NCBI RefSeq assembly: GCF_051900415.1
Contig: NZ_JBHZGL010000003.1
Span: 1-64,000, forward strand
Length of the DNA stretch: 64,000 nt
Direction of reading: 5' to 3'
Source: Frateuria_A sp051900415
Lineage (GTDB): Bacteria > Pseudomonadota > Gammaproteobacteria > Xanthomonadales > Rhodanobacteraceae
Both the position numbers and the translations under genes were made by a program. The notes below the pieces were generated by a model. The model saw only the letters and a program-made list of their open reading frames with translations. It had not been told where the DNA came from and made no database searches. Positions 1 through 6,470 of the stretch are shown one piece after another. Every line of letters begins with the position of its first letter. Positions within the stretch are counted from its first letter, which is position 1.

Positions 1-1
1 G

Positions 2-82
2 CGACGCGAGTACAACGAGGAGCGACCGAAGAAGGCGCTGGGCGGGCTGACACCTGCCGCCTATGCGAAGCAGTTACAGTGA
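2..82 (+). pseudogene. IS3-family transposase, C-terminal end (partial at window edge)
   Basis: The reading frame from base 2 gives EYNEERPKKALGGLTP followed by a short tail and a TGA stop. This is the hallmark C-terminus of IS3-family OrfB (DDE) transposases, where the E of EYNEERP follows the catalytic core. Only the last 26 codons are in the window, so the element may be complete to the left. The bases after the stop, up to about 120, look like the IS end. Its position at the distal end of the cassette array, inside a truncated cassette, suggests that it cut the array. Confidence 0.75.
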
Positions 83-104
83 ACCCGGACTCTAAACCGT
101 CCCG

Positions 105-317
105 CTACTCAAAGCGGGGGGACGTCGCAAGGAAACCAACGAGCGAAATTTGGTTGGTGTGGCGCTGAACGTCAAGGCCACGCGGATACTGCCCAAGCGT
201 TACAAGAAGTAGTGACGCACGCCCGAGGTTGAACAGGATGAGCGACCAAATGATGTAGTACGCGATGAACTTGGCGACAGAGACGAAGCCCTTAGCGATT
301 TCTTCTTGCTTGGGGTA
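105..317 (-). pseudogene. Truncated integron cassette gene, small membrane protein
   Basis: A minus-strand open frame runs from next to the attC at 322 leftwards and encodes a hydrophobic stretch (AKFIAYYIIWSLILFNLG) typical of small cassette-borne membrane proteins. It has no ATG, GTG or TTG start near the cassette edge, and its last codons (about 105-130) appear to come from the neighbouring IS end. I read it as a cassette gene that lost its 3' end and its attC to the IS3-family insertion. The function is unknown. Confidence 0.45.
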
Positions 318-321
318 CGGT

Positions 322-378
322 GCCTAACGCTGGAGTTAAGCGGCGGCGAAGCCGTCCGCCTTGAACGAATTGTTAGGC
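322..378 (-). repeat. attC recombination site 1 (most distal intact)
   Basis: Imperfect palindrome bounded by GCCTAAC (322) and GTTAGGC (ending at 378), with the central GCGGCGGCGAAGCCGTCCGC arms and the extra bases expected of an attC. Read on the minus strand it runs R'' to R', matching the orientation of the cassette gene at 385-696. Confidence 0.93.
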
Positions 379-384
379 ACCAAC

Positions 385-696
385 TTACAGACCAAGCTCT
401 AGCTTCGCTGTTCGCGTGTTGTCGTTAACAAGCACGAAAAAAACATTGCCAATGTCCGGTTTGATGCCTTCGTAGGAAACAGACCACGTACAGTCCTTGG
501 GAATGTATTCGTAGTGTGCCTCGGGAGCATGATATTTGGACAGATCAATTCCTGAAGTCTCAGCCTTGCGGTTGGCGATAGCTAACACTTCGGTTTCAGT
601 GAGACGTGCAGTCGGACATGCGGCATAACCAGAGCTTGCAAAGAGGATAGTGATGACAAGAGTTTGCAGGCAGGCAGCATGATTTGGAATTTTCAT
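385..696 (-). CDS. Cassette-encoded small exported protein, unknown function
   Basis: This 103-residue product has a short positive start, a hydrophobic segment and an AYA/AC-type end (about residues 8-26) that looks like a signal peptide. The mature part is small and contains two cysteines (ACPT and DCTW). No family is recognised. The ATG lies five bases from the attC at 701, so the gene fills its cassette from edge to edge. Orientation away from intI and the attC at its 3' end support a genuine cassette gene. Confidence 0.7.
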   Translation of the reverse strand: MKIPNHAACLQTLVITILFASSGYAACPTARLTETEVLAIANRKAETSGIDLSKYHAPEAHYEYIPKDCTWSVSYEGIKPDIGNVFFVLVNDNTRTAKLELGL

Positions 697-700
697 TGGC

Positions 701-760
701 GCCTAACGCTTGAGTTAAGCGGCGCGCGGTACGCGCGTCCGCTTGAATGAGATGTTAGGC
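701..760 (-). repeat. attC recombination site 2
   Basis: GCCTAAC at 701 pairs with GTTAGGC ending at 760. The central arms are the GGCGCGCGGTACGCGCGTCC variant. It serves the cassette gene at 771-1049. Confidence 0.93.
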
Positions 761-770
761 CCACGCAAGC

Positions 771-1049
771 TCATTGCGCACCATAGTCAGAGAGCCAAAG
801 GGCAATCTTGTTGCTACTGAGTCGTGCCATTAGCTCGATGCTAATGGTGTACCCAGCAACGGCTACGTTAGGGCGAGAACAAAAACCTACATCCACGATC
901 CATGTGCCCGAAGAGAAATCAAAGCCTGGGTTTGCGCGCAACCAAGCTAGAAGCCGGTCGAGCTGCCGATCTAGATCACACTCGTCTGCGGCGATGTTCA
1001 CTACGGCGTCGCTGCTAGTGGCGCTACTGTTCTTTAGATACGTGCCCAT
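771..1049 (-). CDS. Cassette-encoded small protein, unknown function
   Basis: This 92-residue soluble protein contains a repeated-charge helix (CDLDRQLDRLLAWLRANPG) and a glycine/valine beta-rich middle. No signal peptide or membrane segment is seen and no family is recognised. The ATG lies a few bases inside the cassette boundary at 1054, and the gene ends about ten bases before its attC at 701-760, as expected for an integron cassette. Confidence 0.65.
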   Translation of the reverse strand: MGTYLKNSSATSSDAVVNIAADECDLDRQLDRLLAWLRANPGFDFSSGTWIVDVGFCSRPNVAVAGYTISIELMARLSSNKIALWLSDYGAQ

Positions 1050-1053
1050 CGAT

Positions 1054-1110
1054 GCCTAACGCCCGAATTAAGCGGCGGCGGAGCCGTCCGCTTGAATGAA
1101 GAGTTAGGGG
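1054..1110 (-). repeat. attC recombination site 3
   Basis: GCCTAACGCCCGAATTAAGC at 1054 and GAGTTAGGGG at the right end bracket GCGGCGGAGCCGTCCGC arms. The right core is GTTAGGGG rather than GTTAGGC. The same variant recurs at 3398 and 6766, and all three belong to the gene-less cassettes. Confidence 0.9.
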
Positions 1111-1293
1111 CTTGCGCCGCGCCATGCTTGGGCGACTGTGCCGGTGCAACCGCGAACCCCACCAAGCGCAACGCTAGCAGCTTTGGATGCCTGGAGCTTG
1201 CCGCAGCGCTGCAAAGGCGATGGCCAAGTGCGGAGGACTGAGCACTGGCGAAGGCTTGGCAAGCACACGCTGCGGGAGAACAACCAAGCAAGG
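1111..1293 (-). other. Integron cassette without a convincing gene (family copy 1)
   Basis: This 183-base cassette body holds no ORF that starts near the cassette edge and ends at the attC; open frames simply read through the attC arms. It is clearly related to the bodies at 3455-3634 and 6823-7006 (shared blocks such as CAGCTTTGGATGCCTGGAGC, GCTTGCGC and GAGAACAACC). I see no promoter strong enough to call. It may carry a regulatory element, a short RNA or a decayed gene. Confidence 0.6.
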
Positions 1294-1353
1294 GCCTAAC
1301 GCTGGAGTTAAGCGGCGCGCGGTACGCGCGTCCGCTTGGACGAGTGGTTAGGC
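1294..1353 (-). repeat. attC recombination site 4 (left edge of duplicated block, copy 1)
   Basis: GCCTAAC at 1294 and GTTAGGC ending at 1353, with GGCGCGCGGTACGCGCGTCC arms. Identical to the attC at 5971-6030; the 804-bp duplication begins here. Confidence 0.93.
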
Positions 1354-1728
1354 CCAAGCCCGAAAGTTGACGGTGTTGTATTCATTGGTCTTGGACCTTG
1401 CCGAGAACGTGCTTGGGCTGCTGCGATCATAGCTACCCTTGAGCAAGAAGCCGCTGTAGCCAGACGGATGGGTGATTCTCAGCCTTGCCTGTACTTGAAC
1501 AAGCACCCGGTTGGGAGCATGCGCGGCCCTGAAGATGACCCGGACCGCCCAGCAAGCCGTGGAAACGCCAAACAGCAGCGACTCTTTGCCGTGAGCAAAG
1601 GCATGAGCAGAGTAGGAGCTGTCGACCTCCAGGTCCTCCGATGCACGGACAATCTCGGGAGCAGCGGCTACTGCCAGAAGCGCTTGCAACTCGGAAACGT
1701 CGGGGATGTATTCGTCGGACGCCGTCAT
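1348..1728 (-). CDS. Cassette-encoded protein, unknown function (copy 1)
   Basis: This 126-residue product starts with MTASDEYIPDVSELQALL, with an ATG three bases inside the cassette edge and a TAA stop formed by the GTTAG core of its own attC. It is mildly acidic at the N-terminus and basic towards the end, with no signal peptide and no recognised family. It is identical to the copy at 6025-6405 because the whole two-cassette block is duplicated. Start and stop placement make a real cassette gene likely; the function is unknown. Confidence 0.65.
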   Translation of the reverse strand: MTASDEYIPDVSELQALLAVAAAPEIVRASEDLEVDSSYSAHAFAHGKESLLFGVSTACWAVRVIFRAAHAPNRVLVQVQARLRITHPSGYSGFLLKGSYDRSSPSTFSARSKTNEYNTVNFRAWA

Positions 1729-1730
1729 TG

Positions 1731-1793
1731 GCCTAACGCTGGAGTTAAGCGGCGCGCGGCTTTTCGCGCGTCCGCTTGGACGAGGTGTTAGAC
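1731..1793 (-). repeat. attC recombination site 5
   Basis: GCCTAAC at 1731 and GTTAGAC ending at 1793, with the longer GGCGCGCGGCTTTTCGCGCG central region. Identical copy at 6408-6470. Confidence 0.92.
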
Positions 1794-2045
1794 GGCAGCA
1801 CGCTGCGCCGCCGCTGGAAGGAACCATAGCGCTGCCCAGGAAGCGCCACAACGACCGGAGAGGCGAGGGCCTGCGTGCCGCATGCGAACCGCCTGCGAGA
1901 AACGCCGTGCGACCCGCGAACCGCGCGCCCGGGTAGCAGAGGAAGCGCGACGGGCAACTGCGCGCGCCCGTTGCCAAAGCCGAGCCAAGCGCCGGCGAGG
2001 TTGGAACGCAGGCCGGCGTGATGCGAAACGAAGTGCGACGCGCAT
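1788..2045 (-). CDS. Arginine-rich cassette ORF, doubtful (copy 1)
   Basis: This 85-residue frame ends in the attC core TAA like the other cassette genes, but it starts about 45 bases inside the cassette edge and encodes a very Arg/Ala-rich product (MRVALRFASRRPAFQPRRRL). Such a composition can arise from out-of-frame GC-rich DNA. Treat it as a possible gene only; the cassette may be gene-less. Identical copy at 6465-6722. Confidence 0.3.
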   Translation of the reverse strand: MRVALRFASRRPAFQPRRRLARLWQRARAVARRASSATRARGSRVARRFSQAVRMRHAGPRLSGRCGASWAALWFLPAAAQRAAV

Positions 2046-2088
2046 GAGCGGAGCCAGCCGCCGAACGCAAACCGGGAAATGCCTTGCC

Positions 2089-2148
2089 GCCTAACGCTGG
2101 AGTTAAGCGGCGCGCGGCACGCGCGTCCGCTTGGACGAGTGGTTAGGC
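2089..2148 (-). repeat. attC recombination site 6
   Basis: GCCTAAC at 2089 and GTTAGGC ending at 2148, with GGCGCGCGGCACGCGCGTCC arms. It serves the cassette gene at 2143-2640. Confidence 0.93.
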
Positions 2149-2640
2149 ATCAGTCAAGAGCGGGCGAAGGGAAGCTTCTGCTTCTTTGTATGCCCGCAAC
2201 AAGTGGCGCCTAAAATACAAACGTTGAGGGCCGAAGAAAAAAGCAATGTCGTCTCCGTACTCGGACCCGATGCGAACGCCGTTTATTTCGGCCAGGCAAG
2301 CTTTGCCGAAGACGACATTGAAGCTAACCCTCGCTTGTACTTCGTCGTGATCGTGTTTGCCGGAATCAATGTGGCAGACAGCATCTCGAACGAACGCTAC
2401 CAAGCCGGTGACATCGTTGACCTTACCTTTGACAGTGACGTCGTCCGTGAAAGAAACACGCTGGGCGTGCTTCTCCGCTTTCGCTAGTAGATCGCGAACA
2501 CGAATCAATATTTCCGTTAGCGCCGACAGAAATAGGGGGTCGGACGCTCTTCCTGCATCAAATATCCCGGATCTCAGGACGGTTTCCACGCGATGTATGT
2601 CGGAGCGGATTTCTGATTGGGCTGTATGGTCGATGGACAT
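2143..2640 (-). CDS. Cassette-encoded protein, unknown function
   Basis: At 165 residues this is the longest product in the array. It is soluble, with a helical first half (EIRSDIHRVETVL, ALTEILIRVRDLLAKAEKHA) and a beta-rich second half ending in positively charged helices. No signal peptide or recognised family. The ATG is three bases from the upstream cassette core and the TAA stop is supplied by the attC, so the gene occupies the whole cassette. Confidence 0.75.
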   Translation of the reverse strand: MSIDHTAQSEIRSDIHRVETVLRSGIFDAGRASDPLFLSALTEILIRVRDLLAKAEKHAQRVSFTDDVTVKGKVNDVTGLVAFVRDAVCHIDSGKHDHDEVQARVSFNVVFGKACLAEINGVRIGSEYGDDIAFFFGPQRLYFRRHLLRAYKEAEASLRPLLTDA

Positions 2641-2642
2641 AG

Positions 2643-2699
2643 GCCTAACGCCGGAGTTAAGCGGCGGCGAAGCCGTCCGCCTTGAACGAGTTGTTAGGC
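2643..2699 (-). repeat. attC recombination site 7
   Basis: GCCTAAC at 2643 and GTTAGGC ending at 2699, with GCGGCGGCGAAGCCGTCCGC arms. Confidence 0.93.
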
Positions 2700-3026
2700 A
2701 TGCGCCAACGCTAGCGCGATGCCGAAAGGAACAAGAATCAGTAGGGCGACCACGCCCAAGCAGCCTGAGTTACGAGACCTGGACGAAGTGACTTGCTCTT
2801 GCGAGGGCCGCGACTGCAACCATTTGGCATGGCAGGTCTGACAGAAGAACGTGGTCTTGCCGTTGCGCCAAGCCTCGATCGTGCGGCTCGTGTGCCGAGC
2901 GGTTGTGTTGCAGCGAGCACACTTGAAGAACTGGATGGGAGGCTGGCGCTTTGAGCCCAACTTGGTGAGTAGCGAGAGCACGACAGCCAAGATTACGGCC
3001 GCACCGAAAAGCACCTCCAATGTCAT
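2694..3026 (-). CDS. Cassette-encoded zinc-ribbon membrane protein
   Basis: This 110-residue product has an N-terminal membrane segment (about residues 3-22, LEVLFGAAVILAVVLSLL), a CARC...CQTC four-cysteine pair about 30 residues apart that looks like a zinc ribbon, and a second hydrophobic segment at the C-terminus (LGVVALLILVPFGIALAL). I choose the ATG at 3026, which follows an AGGGAA ribosome binding site, over an upstream GTG that lies inside the attC. The stop is in the attC core. The function is unknown; a membrane-bound metal or nucleic-acid-binding role is a guess. Confidence 0.75.
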   Translation of the reverse strand: MTLEVLFGAAVILAVVLSLLTKLGSKRQPPIQFFKCARCNTTARHTSRTIEAWRNGKTTFFCQTCHAKWLQSRPSQEQVTSSRSRNSGCLGVVALLILVPFGIALALAHA

Positions 3027-3041
3027 GAGACTTTCCCTGTT

Positions 3042-3101
3042 GCCTAACACCTGAATTAAGCCGAGCCGCGAAGCGGCTTCGGCTTGAATGAATTGTTAGG
3101 C
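3042..3101 (-). repeat. attC recombination site 8
   Basis: GCCTAACACCTGAATTAAGC at 3042 and GTTAGGC ending at 3101, with AGCCGCGAAGCGGCTTCGGC arms that differ from the other sites and pair almost perfectly. Confidence 0.92.
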
Positions 3102-3392
3102 CGCGGCCCGCAGCAACGCAAACGTGCAAACGGGCAGGGATACGAGAAATAGCAGCCAAGACACAAAATATATGACAACGAGAGCTCTGTCCGCTGGAGA
3201 AGCTAGCGGGACAAGAACTGCGCGTGCGGGGAGAGCGTCGGCCATGAAGAGCGTCCGAGGCGCTCCCAGAGAGTTGAACTTGCCGATCCGGTGAAGCAAC
3301 GAAATTACCAAGGGGCGGGCAGCGAAGTTGACGCCGCCGGCCACAAGACAATTGCAGCTGAGACATCAAGCAAGTCCAACGATCATCTCCAT
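3096..3392 (-). pseudogene. Cassette gene interrupted by an in-frame stop near its start
   Basis: The natural cassette start is the ATG at 3392, six bases from the cassette core (MEMIVGLA), but codon 9 is TGA (3366-3368). The same frame then stays open to a TAA inside the attC and encodes a membrane segment (LVVIYFVSWLLFLVSLPVC) and an Ala-rich end. A shorter product could start at the GTG at 3344 (82 residues). I favour a gene with a nonsense mutation; readthrough or an internal GTG start are alternatives. Confidence 0.55.
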
Positions 3393-3397
3393 CAGCG

Positions 3398-3454
3398 GCC
3401 TAACGCCCGAATTAAGCGGCGGCGGAGCCGTCCGCTTGAATGAAGAGTTAGGGG
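3398..3454 (-). repeat. attC recombination site 9
   Basis: GCCTAACGCCCGAATTAAGC at 3398 with right core GTTAGGGG ending at 3454. Same variant as at 1054 and 6766. Confidence 0.9.
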
Positions 3455-3634
3455 CTTGCGCTGCGCCATGCTAGGCCTGGACCGGCACAAGCGCGAACCC
3501 CCACCAACCGCAACGCTGCAGCTTTGGATGCCTGGAGCTTGCCCCGGTGCTGCAAGGGCAGCGACCAAGTGCGGGGGGCCGCAAGCTGGCGAAGCTTGGC
3601 CGAAGCCACGCTGCGAGAGAACAACCCAGCAAGG
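3455..3634 (-). other. Integron cassette without a convincing gene (family copy 2)
   Basis: This 180-base body is related to those at 1111-1293 and 6823-7006 but is the most divergent of the three. No ORF begins near the edge and ends at the attC. A minus-strand frame reads HPKLQRCGWWGFALVP, conserved in part in the other copies, so a short peptide or an RNA is possible. Confidence 0.55.
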
Positions 3635-3691
3635 GCCTAACGCTGGAATTAAGCGGCGGCGAAGCCGTCCGCTTGGATGACTGGTTAGGGC
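3635..3691 (-). repeat. attC recombination site 10
   Basis: GCCTAAC at 3635 and GTTAGGGC ending at 3691, with GCGGCGGCGAAGCCGTCCGC arms. Confidence 0.92.
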
Positions 3692-3999
3692 TCAAGTGCC
3701 TTGAGCCTGCTGGTGATGCTTTGCTTGTTGATATGTGGGCTGAGCACGGGCCAACCCTTGGCAGCGGATGCTCGAAGCCAAGTGTATGAGCACAAGAAGC
3801 CAAAAAGTACGAAAGAAAAGGCTGATGCGAATTGGCCGATGAGCGGGCCTATTGAAAGTAGGAGCAATGCCAAGACAACCAAGCCAAGCCACGCAAGTGG
3901 AAGGAACCAGCGGGACGAGAAAACTGGAACCACTGGGCTGTTTGCGCGCCTCAAAGTATGGGTTAAGAATTTTCTTTCTGCGCGTGAATCCATGGCCAT
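3685..3999 (-). CDS. Cassette-encoded small membrane protein
   Basis: This 104-residue product has a basic N-terminus (MAMDSRAERKFLTHTLRRA), then two adjacent hydrophobic segments (WFLPLAWLGLVVLALLLLSI and FASAFSFVLFGFLCSYTWL) that predict a two-pass membrane protein with a cytoplasmic tail. ATGs exist at 3999 and 3993; I take the first. The stop TAA lies in the attC. The family is not recognised. Confidence 0.7.
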   Translation of the reverse strand: MAMDSRAERKFLTHTLRRANSPVVPVFSSRWFLPLAWLGLVVLALLLLSIGPLIGQFASAFSFVLFGFLCSYTWLRASAAKGWPVLSPHINKQSITSRLKALEP

Positions 4000-4010
4000 G
4001 TCCAATTGAG

Positions 4011-4067
4011 CCCTAACGCTTGAGTTAAGCGGCGGCGAAGCCGTCCGCCTTGAACGCACTGTTAGGC
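4011..4067 (-). repeat. attC recombination site 11
   Basis: CCCTAAC at 4011 and GTTAGGC ending at 4067, with GCGGCGGCGAAGCCGTCCGC arms. Confidence 0.92.
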
Positions 4068-4080
4068 GCGTGGAGCACGG

Positions 4081-4452
4081 TCACGGGGTCTGTAGCTTTA
4101 CGGCAGACTCCCTTTGCGTGACGCCAAAGAAGTTGCCCGAATTTAGGTACGTAACGTTGACCACGACGCCGCCTTTAACGATGTAGGTGTACTCGATGAC
4201 GCCGCTGCCGCTCTTAGGCTCGATGTTATAGGTAAGGTAGTCCTGGCCAGCAATGCTCATGGATTTATCTGGCGTGCCGACGTACTGAACAATCTCGTCT
4301 ACGGCCACCTTGTTGAGTGGAAATTTCTTGAGATACGACTTTGCGCGAGTGGCTAGCGTCGGGCGATAGACACCGTTCGGACTCTTGTCCGCTGCGCTCG
4401 CGTTGCCTATGCCGACGAAAATTAGCGCGAAAAGTAGTACGGCCTTCTTCAT
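4081..4452 (-). CDS. Cassette-encoded exported protein, unknown function
   Basis: This 123-residue product has a clear signal peptide (MKKAVLLFALIFVGIGNASA, cleavage after ASA). The mature part is rich in Lys, Val and Tyr and includes VDEIVQYVGTPDKSMSIAG, which recalls small SmpA/OmlA-like folds, but that is only a resemblance. An AGGGGA ribosome binding site precedes the ATG. Base composition is noticeably more AT-rich than the core genome, as expected of a foreign cassette. Confidence 0.75.
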   Translation of the reverse strand: MKKAVLLFALIFVGIGNASAADKSPNGVYRPTLATRAKSYLKKFPLNKVAVDEIVQYVGTPDKSMSIAGQDYLTYNIEPKSGSGVIEYTYIVKGGVVVNVTYLNSGNFFGVTQRESAVKLQTP

Positions 4453-4470
4453 GGATGTCCCCTGTTTGAT

Positions 4471-4527
4471 GCCTAACGCTTGAGTTAAGCGGCGGCGAAG
4501 CCGTCCGCCTTGAACGAGTTGTTAGCC
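4471..4527 (-). repeat. attC recombination site 12
   Basis: GCCTAAC at 4471 and GTTAGCC ending at 4527, with GCGGCGGCGAAGCCGTCCGC arms. Confidence 0.92.
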
Positions 4528-4851
4528 GCCACCGAGCACCTGGCAGGAGCCGCTGCCAACCGAAGTAGCAACCCAGGAACCGCCGCCAGATGTGGAGAGC
4601 GAGGCGTGGAAGACGATGTTTGGTGCGACCGTGAAAGAGACTTGGCAACCCGACTCCGACGAAGCAACGTGCGCCCGGAACTCTACGCGTCTGAAGTCTT
4701 GCAGGAAGCTGGTGACGGGCGAGGCCCCTAACATTGGTAGAGCCATGAACAAGACGTCTCGCTCACCTGCGCTAGCTACGCTCTCGTCCCCGGCGAGGAG
4801 CAAGAAACCGACATCTTGGTGTTCGTGGTCACGTAAAACGATGGTCGGCAT
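4522..4851 (-). CDS. Cassette-encoded protein, unknown function
   Basis: This 109-residue product is rich in Ser, Gly and Val with no charged helices: MPTIVLRDHEHQDVGFLLLA, then a beta-rich body with one cysteine pair (GCQ and SCQ). No signal peptide is evident. The stop is the attC TAA and the ATG lies five bases from the next core, so the gene fills the cassette. No family is recognised. Confidence 0.6.
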   Translation of the reverse strand: MPTIVLRDHEHQDVGFLLLAGDESVASAGERDVLFMALPMLGASPVTSFLQDFRRVEFRAHVASSESGCQVSFTVAPNIVFHASLSTSGGGSWVATSVGSGSCQVLGGG

Positions 4852-4855
4852 AGAA

Positions 4856-4919
4856 GGCTAACGCTGGAGTTAAGCGGCGCGCGGCTTTTCGCGCGTCCGC
4901 TTGGACGAGTAGTTAGAGC
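4856..4919 (-). repeat. attC recombination site 13
   Basis: GGCTAAC at 4856 and GTTAGAGC ending at 4919, with the longer GGCGCGCGGCTTTTCGCGCG centre. Confidence 0.9.
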
Positions 4920-4924
4920 ACACC

Positions 4925-5272
4925 TTATGGCTCCCGAGCGCGCTTGTCGCTGACCTTGAGAACTTGACTGACCGTTAGGAGGAACTTTGAGGCCCCCATG
5001 TTGCAGTAGTGGCCCGGAGGGCTGAGCGTGCCACGCACGACGACGTGCGCCGTGCCCCATGAGCCGCTTGCGCCTTTTGCTGGCAACTCTGCCTCTTCCA
5101 TGTTGCCACTGAGGCACCAAGCTCCGTCGCCGCCGTCGGGCGTGAACGACGACGACTCGAAATTGTAGAAATAGGTGCCGCTGTACACCTTGCCTGGATC
5201 GGGACGCTTGGCCGTAGCGCAACCACCGCACAAGAGAACGGTCGCGATACCGATTACGAAGAGGAGTTTCAT
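4925..5272 (-). CDS. Cassette-encoded lipoprotein, unknown function
   Basis: This 115-residue product has an N-terminal signal with a lipobox (MKLLFVIGIATVLLCGGCAT, modified cysteine at about residue 18). The mature part is a beta-rich domain with GTYFYNFESSSF and SGNMEEAELP motifs and one further cysteine pair. Likely anchored in the outer membrane or periplasm. No family is recognised. The ATG lies three bases from the adjacent cassette core. Confidence 0.75.
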   Translation of the reverse strand: MKLLFVIGIATVLLCGGCATAKRPDPGKVYSGTYFYNFESSSFTPDGGDGAWCLSGNMEEAELPAKGASGSWGTAHVVVRGTLSPPGHYCNMGASKFLLTVSQVLKVSDKRAREP

Positions 5273-5274
5273 GC

Positions 5275-5332
5275 GCTCTAACGCTAGAGTTAAGCGGCGG
5301 CGAAGCCGTCCGCCTTGAACGGGTTGTTAGCT
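5275..5332 (-). repeat. attC recombination site 14
   Basis: GCTCTAAC at 5275 and GTTAGCT ending at 5332, with GCGGCGGCGAAGCCGTCCGC arms. Confidence 0.9.
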
Positions 5333-5650
5333 GTTGTGGCTAGAGGTTGCAACAATGACCAGCCACACGAAGCCTGCCAAGTGCAGTGGAAGCCACACGC
5401 GCATCACGTTGACCTGGAACAGTAGAGAGGAATCGTTGAGCGTCTCAGGTGCTCTAGTGAACAGAAACTTGAGCAAGGCCCAATTTGTACGAGCTGTGTT
5501 GTTGGAAAACAACGAAGGCTCGCCCATCTCCTCGTACTTCTGAGAGTGGTTTTCTTCGAGCGATTCGAATAGGGAGCGCACCATGGCCAGCCAGCCAAGC
5601 GACATTGCGAACAGTATGAAGAAGAGGACGCTTGTGTAGGGCGGATTCAT
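5327..5650 (-). CDS. Cassette-encoded two-pass membrane protein (UspB-like layout)
   Basis: This 107-residue product has hydrophobic segments at both ends (SVLFFILFAMSLGWLAMV and VWLPLHLAGFVWLVIVA) around a soluble middle with ENHSQKYEEMGEPSLF and NWALLKFLF. The layout (membrane-helix, polar loop with an E/N-H-x-x-x-Y-x-x-x-G pattern, membrane-helix) resembles UspB-like cassette proteins known from other integrons; this is a weak resemblance. The ATG directly abuts the next attC and the stop is in its own attC. Confidence 0.7.
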   Translation of the reverse strand: MNPPYTSVLFFILFAMSLGWLAMVRSLFESLEENHSQKYEEMGEPSLFSNNTARTNWALLKFLFTRAPETLNDSSLLFQVNVMRVWLPLHLAGFVWLVIVATSSHNS

Positions 5651-5651
5651 A

Positions 5652-5708
5652 GGCTAACGCTGGAGTTAAGCGGCGGCGTAGCCGTCCGCCTTGAACGAGA
5701 TGTTAGGC
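5652..5708 (-). repeat. attC recombination site 15
   Basis: GGCTAAC at 5652 and GTTAGGC ending at 5708, with GCGGCGGCGTAGCCGTCCGC arms. Confidence 0.92.
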
Positions 5709-5729
5709 AACAACCCAGCGTCCTGCCAC

Positions 5730-5954
5730 CTAGGAAATGGAAACGTCTGGAGTTGACCCGCACGAGTTGCACTTTGCCGAGCTGATGGTTGGACCGATTG
5801 CGCCGTCCGGCCCCCAAGTTACGCTGAACTGGTTGAAAGGTTTGCCGGCTTGCCATGAGCCGCCGTACGCGGAGCCGTGCTGAAGAATTTTTACGGATTC
5901 CGTAGCGCCACATGTACAAGTGAGCGTATGCGTTGCCTCGTCTATGACTCCCAC
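5730..5954 (-). CDS. Cassette-encoded small zinc-ribbon-like protein
   Basis: This 74-residue product contains CTCG near the N-terminus (about residue 13) and CNSCG near the C-terminus, giving a CxC...CxxC set that could bind zinc. The start is GTG at 5954, chosen because an AAGGGAG ribosome binding site sits six bases before it. The gene ends about 20 bases before its attC. The function is unknown. Confidence 0.65.
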   Translation of the reverse strand: MGVIDEATHTLTCTCGATESVKILQHGSAYGGSWQAGKPFNQFSVTWGPDGAIGPTISSAKCNSCGSTPDVSIS

Positions 5955-5970
5955 GGACTTCTCCCTTGTT

Positions 5971-6030
5971 GCCTAACGCTGGAGTTAAGCGGCGCGCGGT
6001 ACGCGCGTCCGCTTGGACGAGTGGTTAGGC
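5971..6030 (-). repeat. attC recombination site 16 (left edge of duplicated block, copy 2)
   Basis: GCCTAAC at 5971 and GTTAGGC ending at 6030. Identical to site 4. Confidence 0.93.
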
Positions 6031-6405
6031 CCAAGCCCGAAAGTTGACGGTGTTGTATTCATTGGTCTTGGACCTTGCCGAGAACGTGCTTGGGCTGCTG
6101 CGATCATAGCTACCCTTGAGCAAGAAGCCGCTGTAGCCAGACGGATGGGTGATTCTCAGCCTTGCCTGTACTTGAACAAGCACCCGGTTGGGAGCATGCG
6201 CGGCCCTGAAGATGACCCGGACCGCCCAGCAAGCCGTGGAAACGCCAAACAGCAGCGACTCTTTGCCGTGAGCAAAGGCATGAGCAGAGTAGGAGCTGTC
6301 GACCTCCAGGTCCTCCGATGCACGGACAATCTCGGGAGCAGCGGCTACTGCCAGAAGCGCTTGCAACTCGGAAACGTCGGGGATGTATTCGTCGGACGCC
6401 GTCAT
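6025..6405 (-). CDS. Cassette-encoded protein, unknown function (copy 2)
   Basis: Identical 126-residue product to that at 1348-1728 (starts MTASDEYIPDVSELQALL). The ATG is three bases from the next cassette core and the TAA stop lies in the attC. This copy is closer to intI and so probably the better expressed one if a promoter lies in the integron platform. The function is unknown. Confidence 0.65.
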   Translation of the reverse strand: MTASDEYIPDVSELQALLAVAAAPEIVRASEDLEVDSSYSAHAFAHGKESLLFGVSTACWAVRVIFRAAHAPNRVLVQVQARLRITHPSGYSGFLLKGSYDRSSPSTFSARSKTNEYNTVNFRAWA

Positions 6406-6407
6406 TG

Positions 6408-6470
6408 GCCTAACGCTGGAGTTAAGCGGCGCGCGGCTTTTCGCGCGTCCGCTTGGACGAGGTGTTAGAC
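6408..6470 (-). repeat. attC recombination site 17
   Basis: GCCTAAC at 6408 and GTTAGAC ending at 6470. Identical to site 5. Confidence 0.92.

Larger units (their letters stand above)
1294..2097. repeat. Duplicated two-cassette block, copy 1
   Basis: This 804-base segment containing two cassettes and two attC sites recurs at 5971-6774 with an offset of 4677. The encoded ORFs in every frame are identical between copies. The identity starts exactly at GCCTAAC of one attC and ends inside GCCTAACGC of the next, so the unit boundaries coincide with recombination cores. Confidence 0.95.

Noticed and set aside
1348..2070. Long minus-strand frames of 240-312 codons spanning several cassettes (also 6025-6861 and 6422-7360)
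   Set aside because: They read through attC arms (recurring translated motif RPSGRAKSRAPLNSSVR), so they are fusions across recombination sites and not genes. Only the parts bounded by cassette edges were kept.
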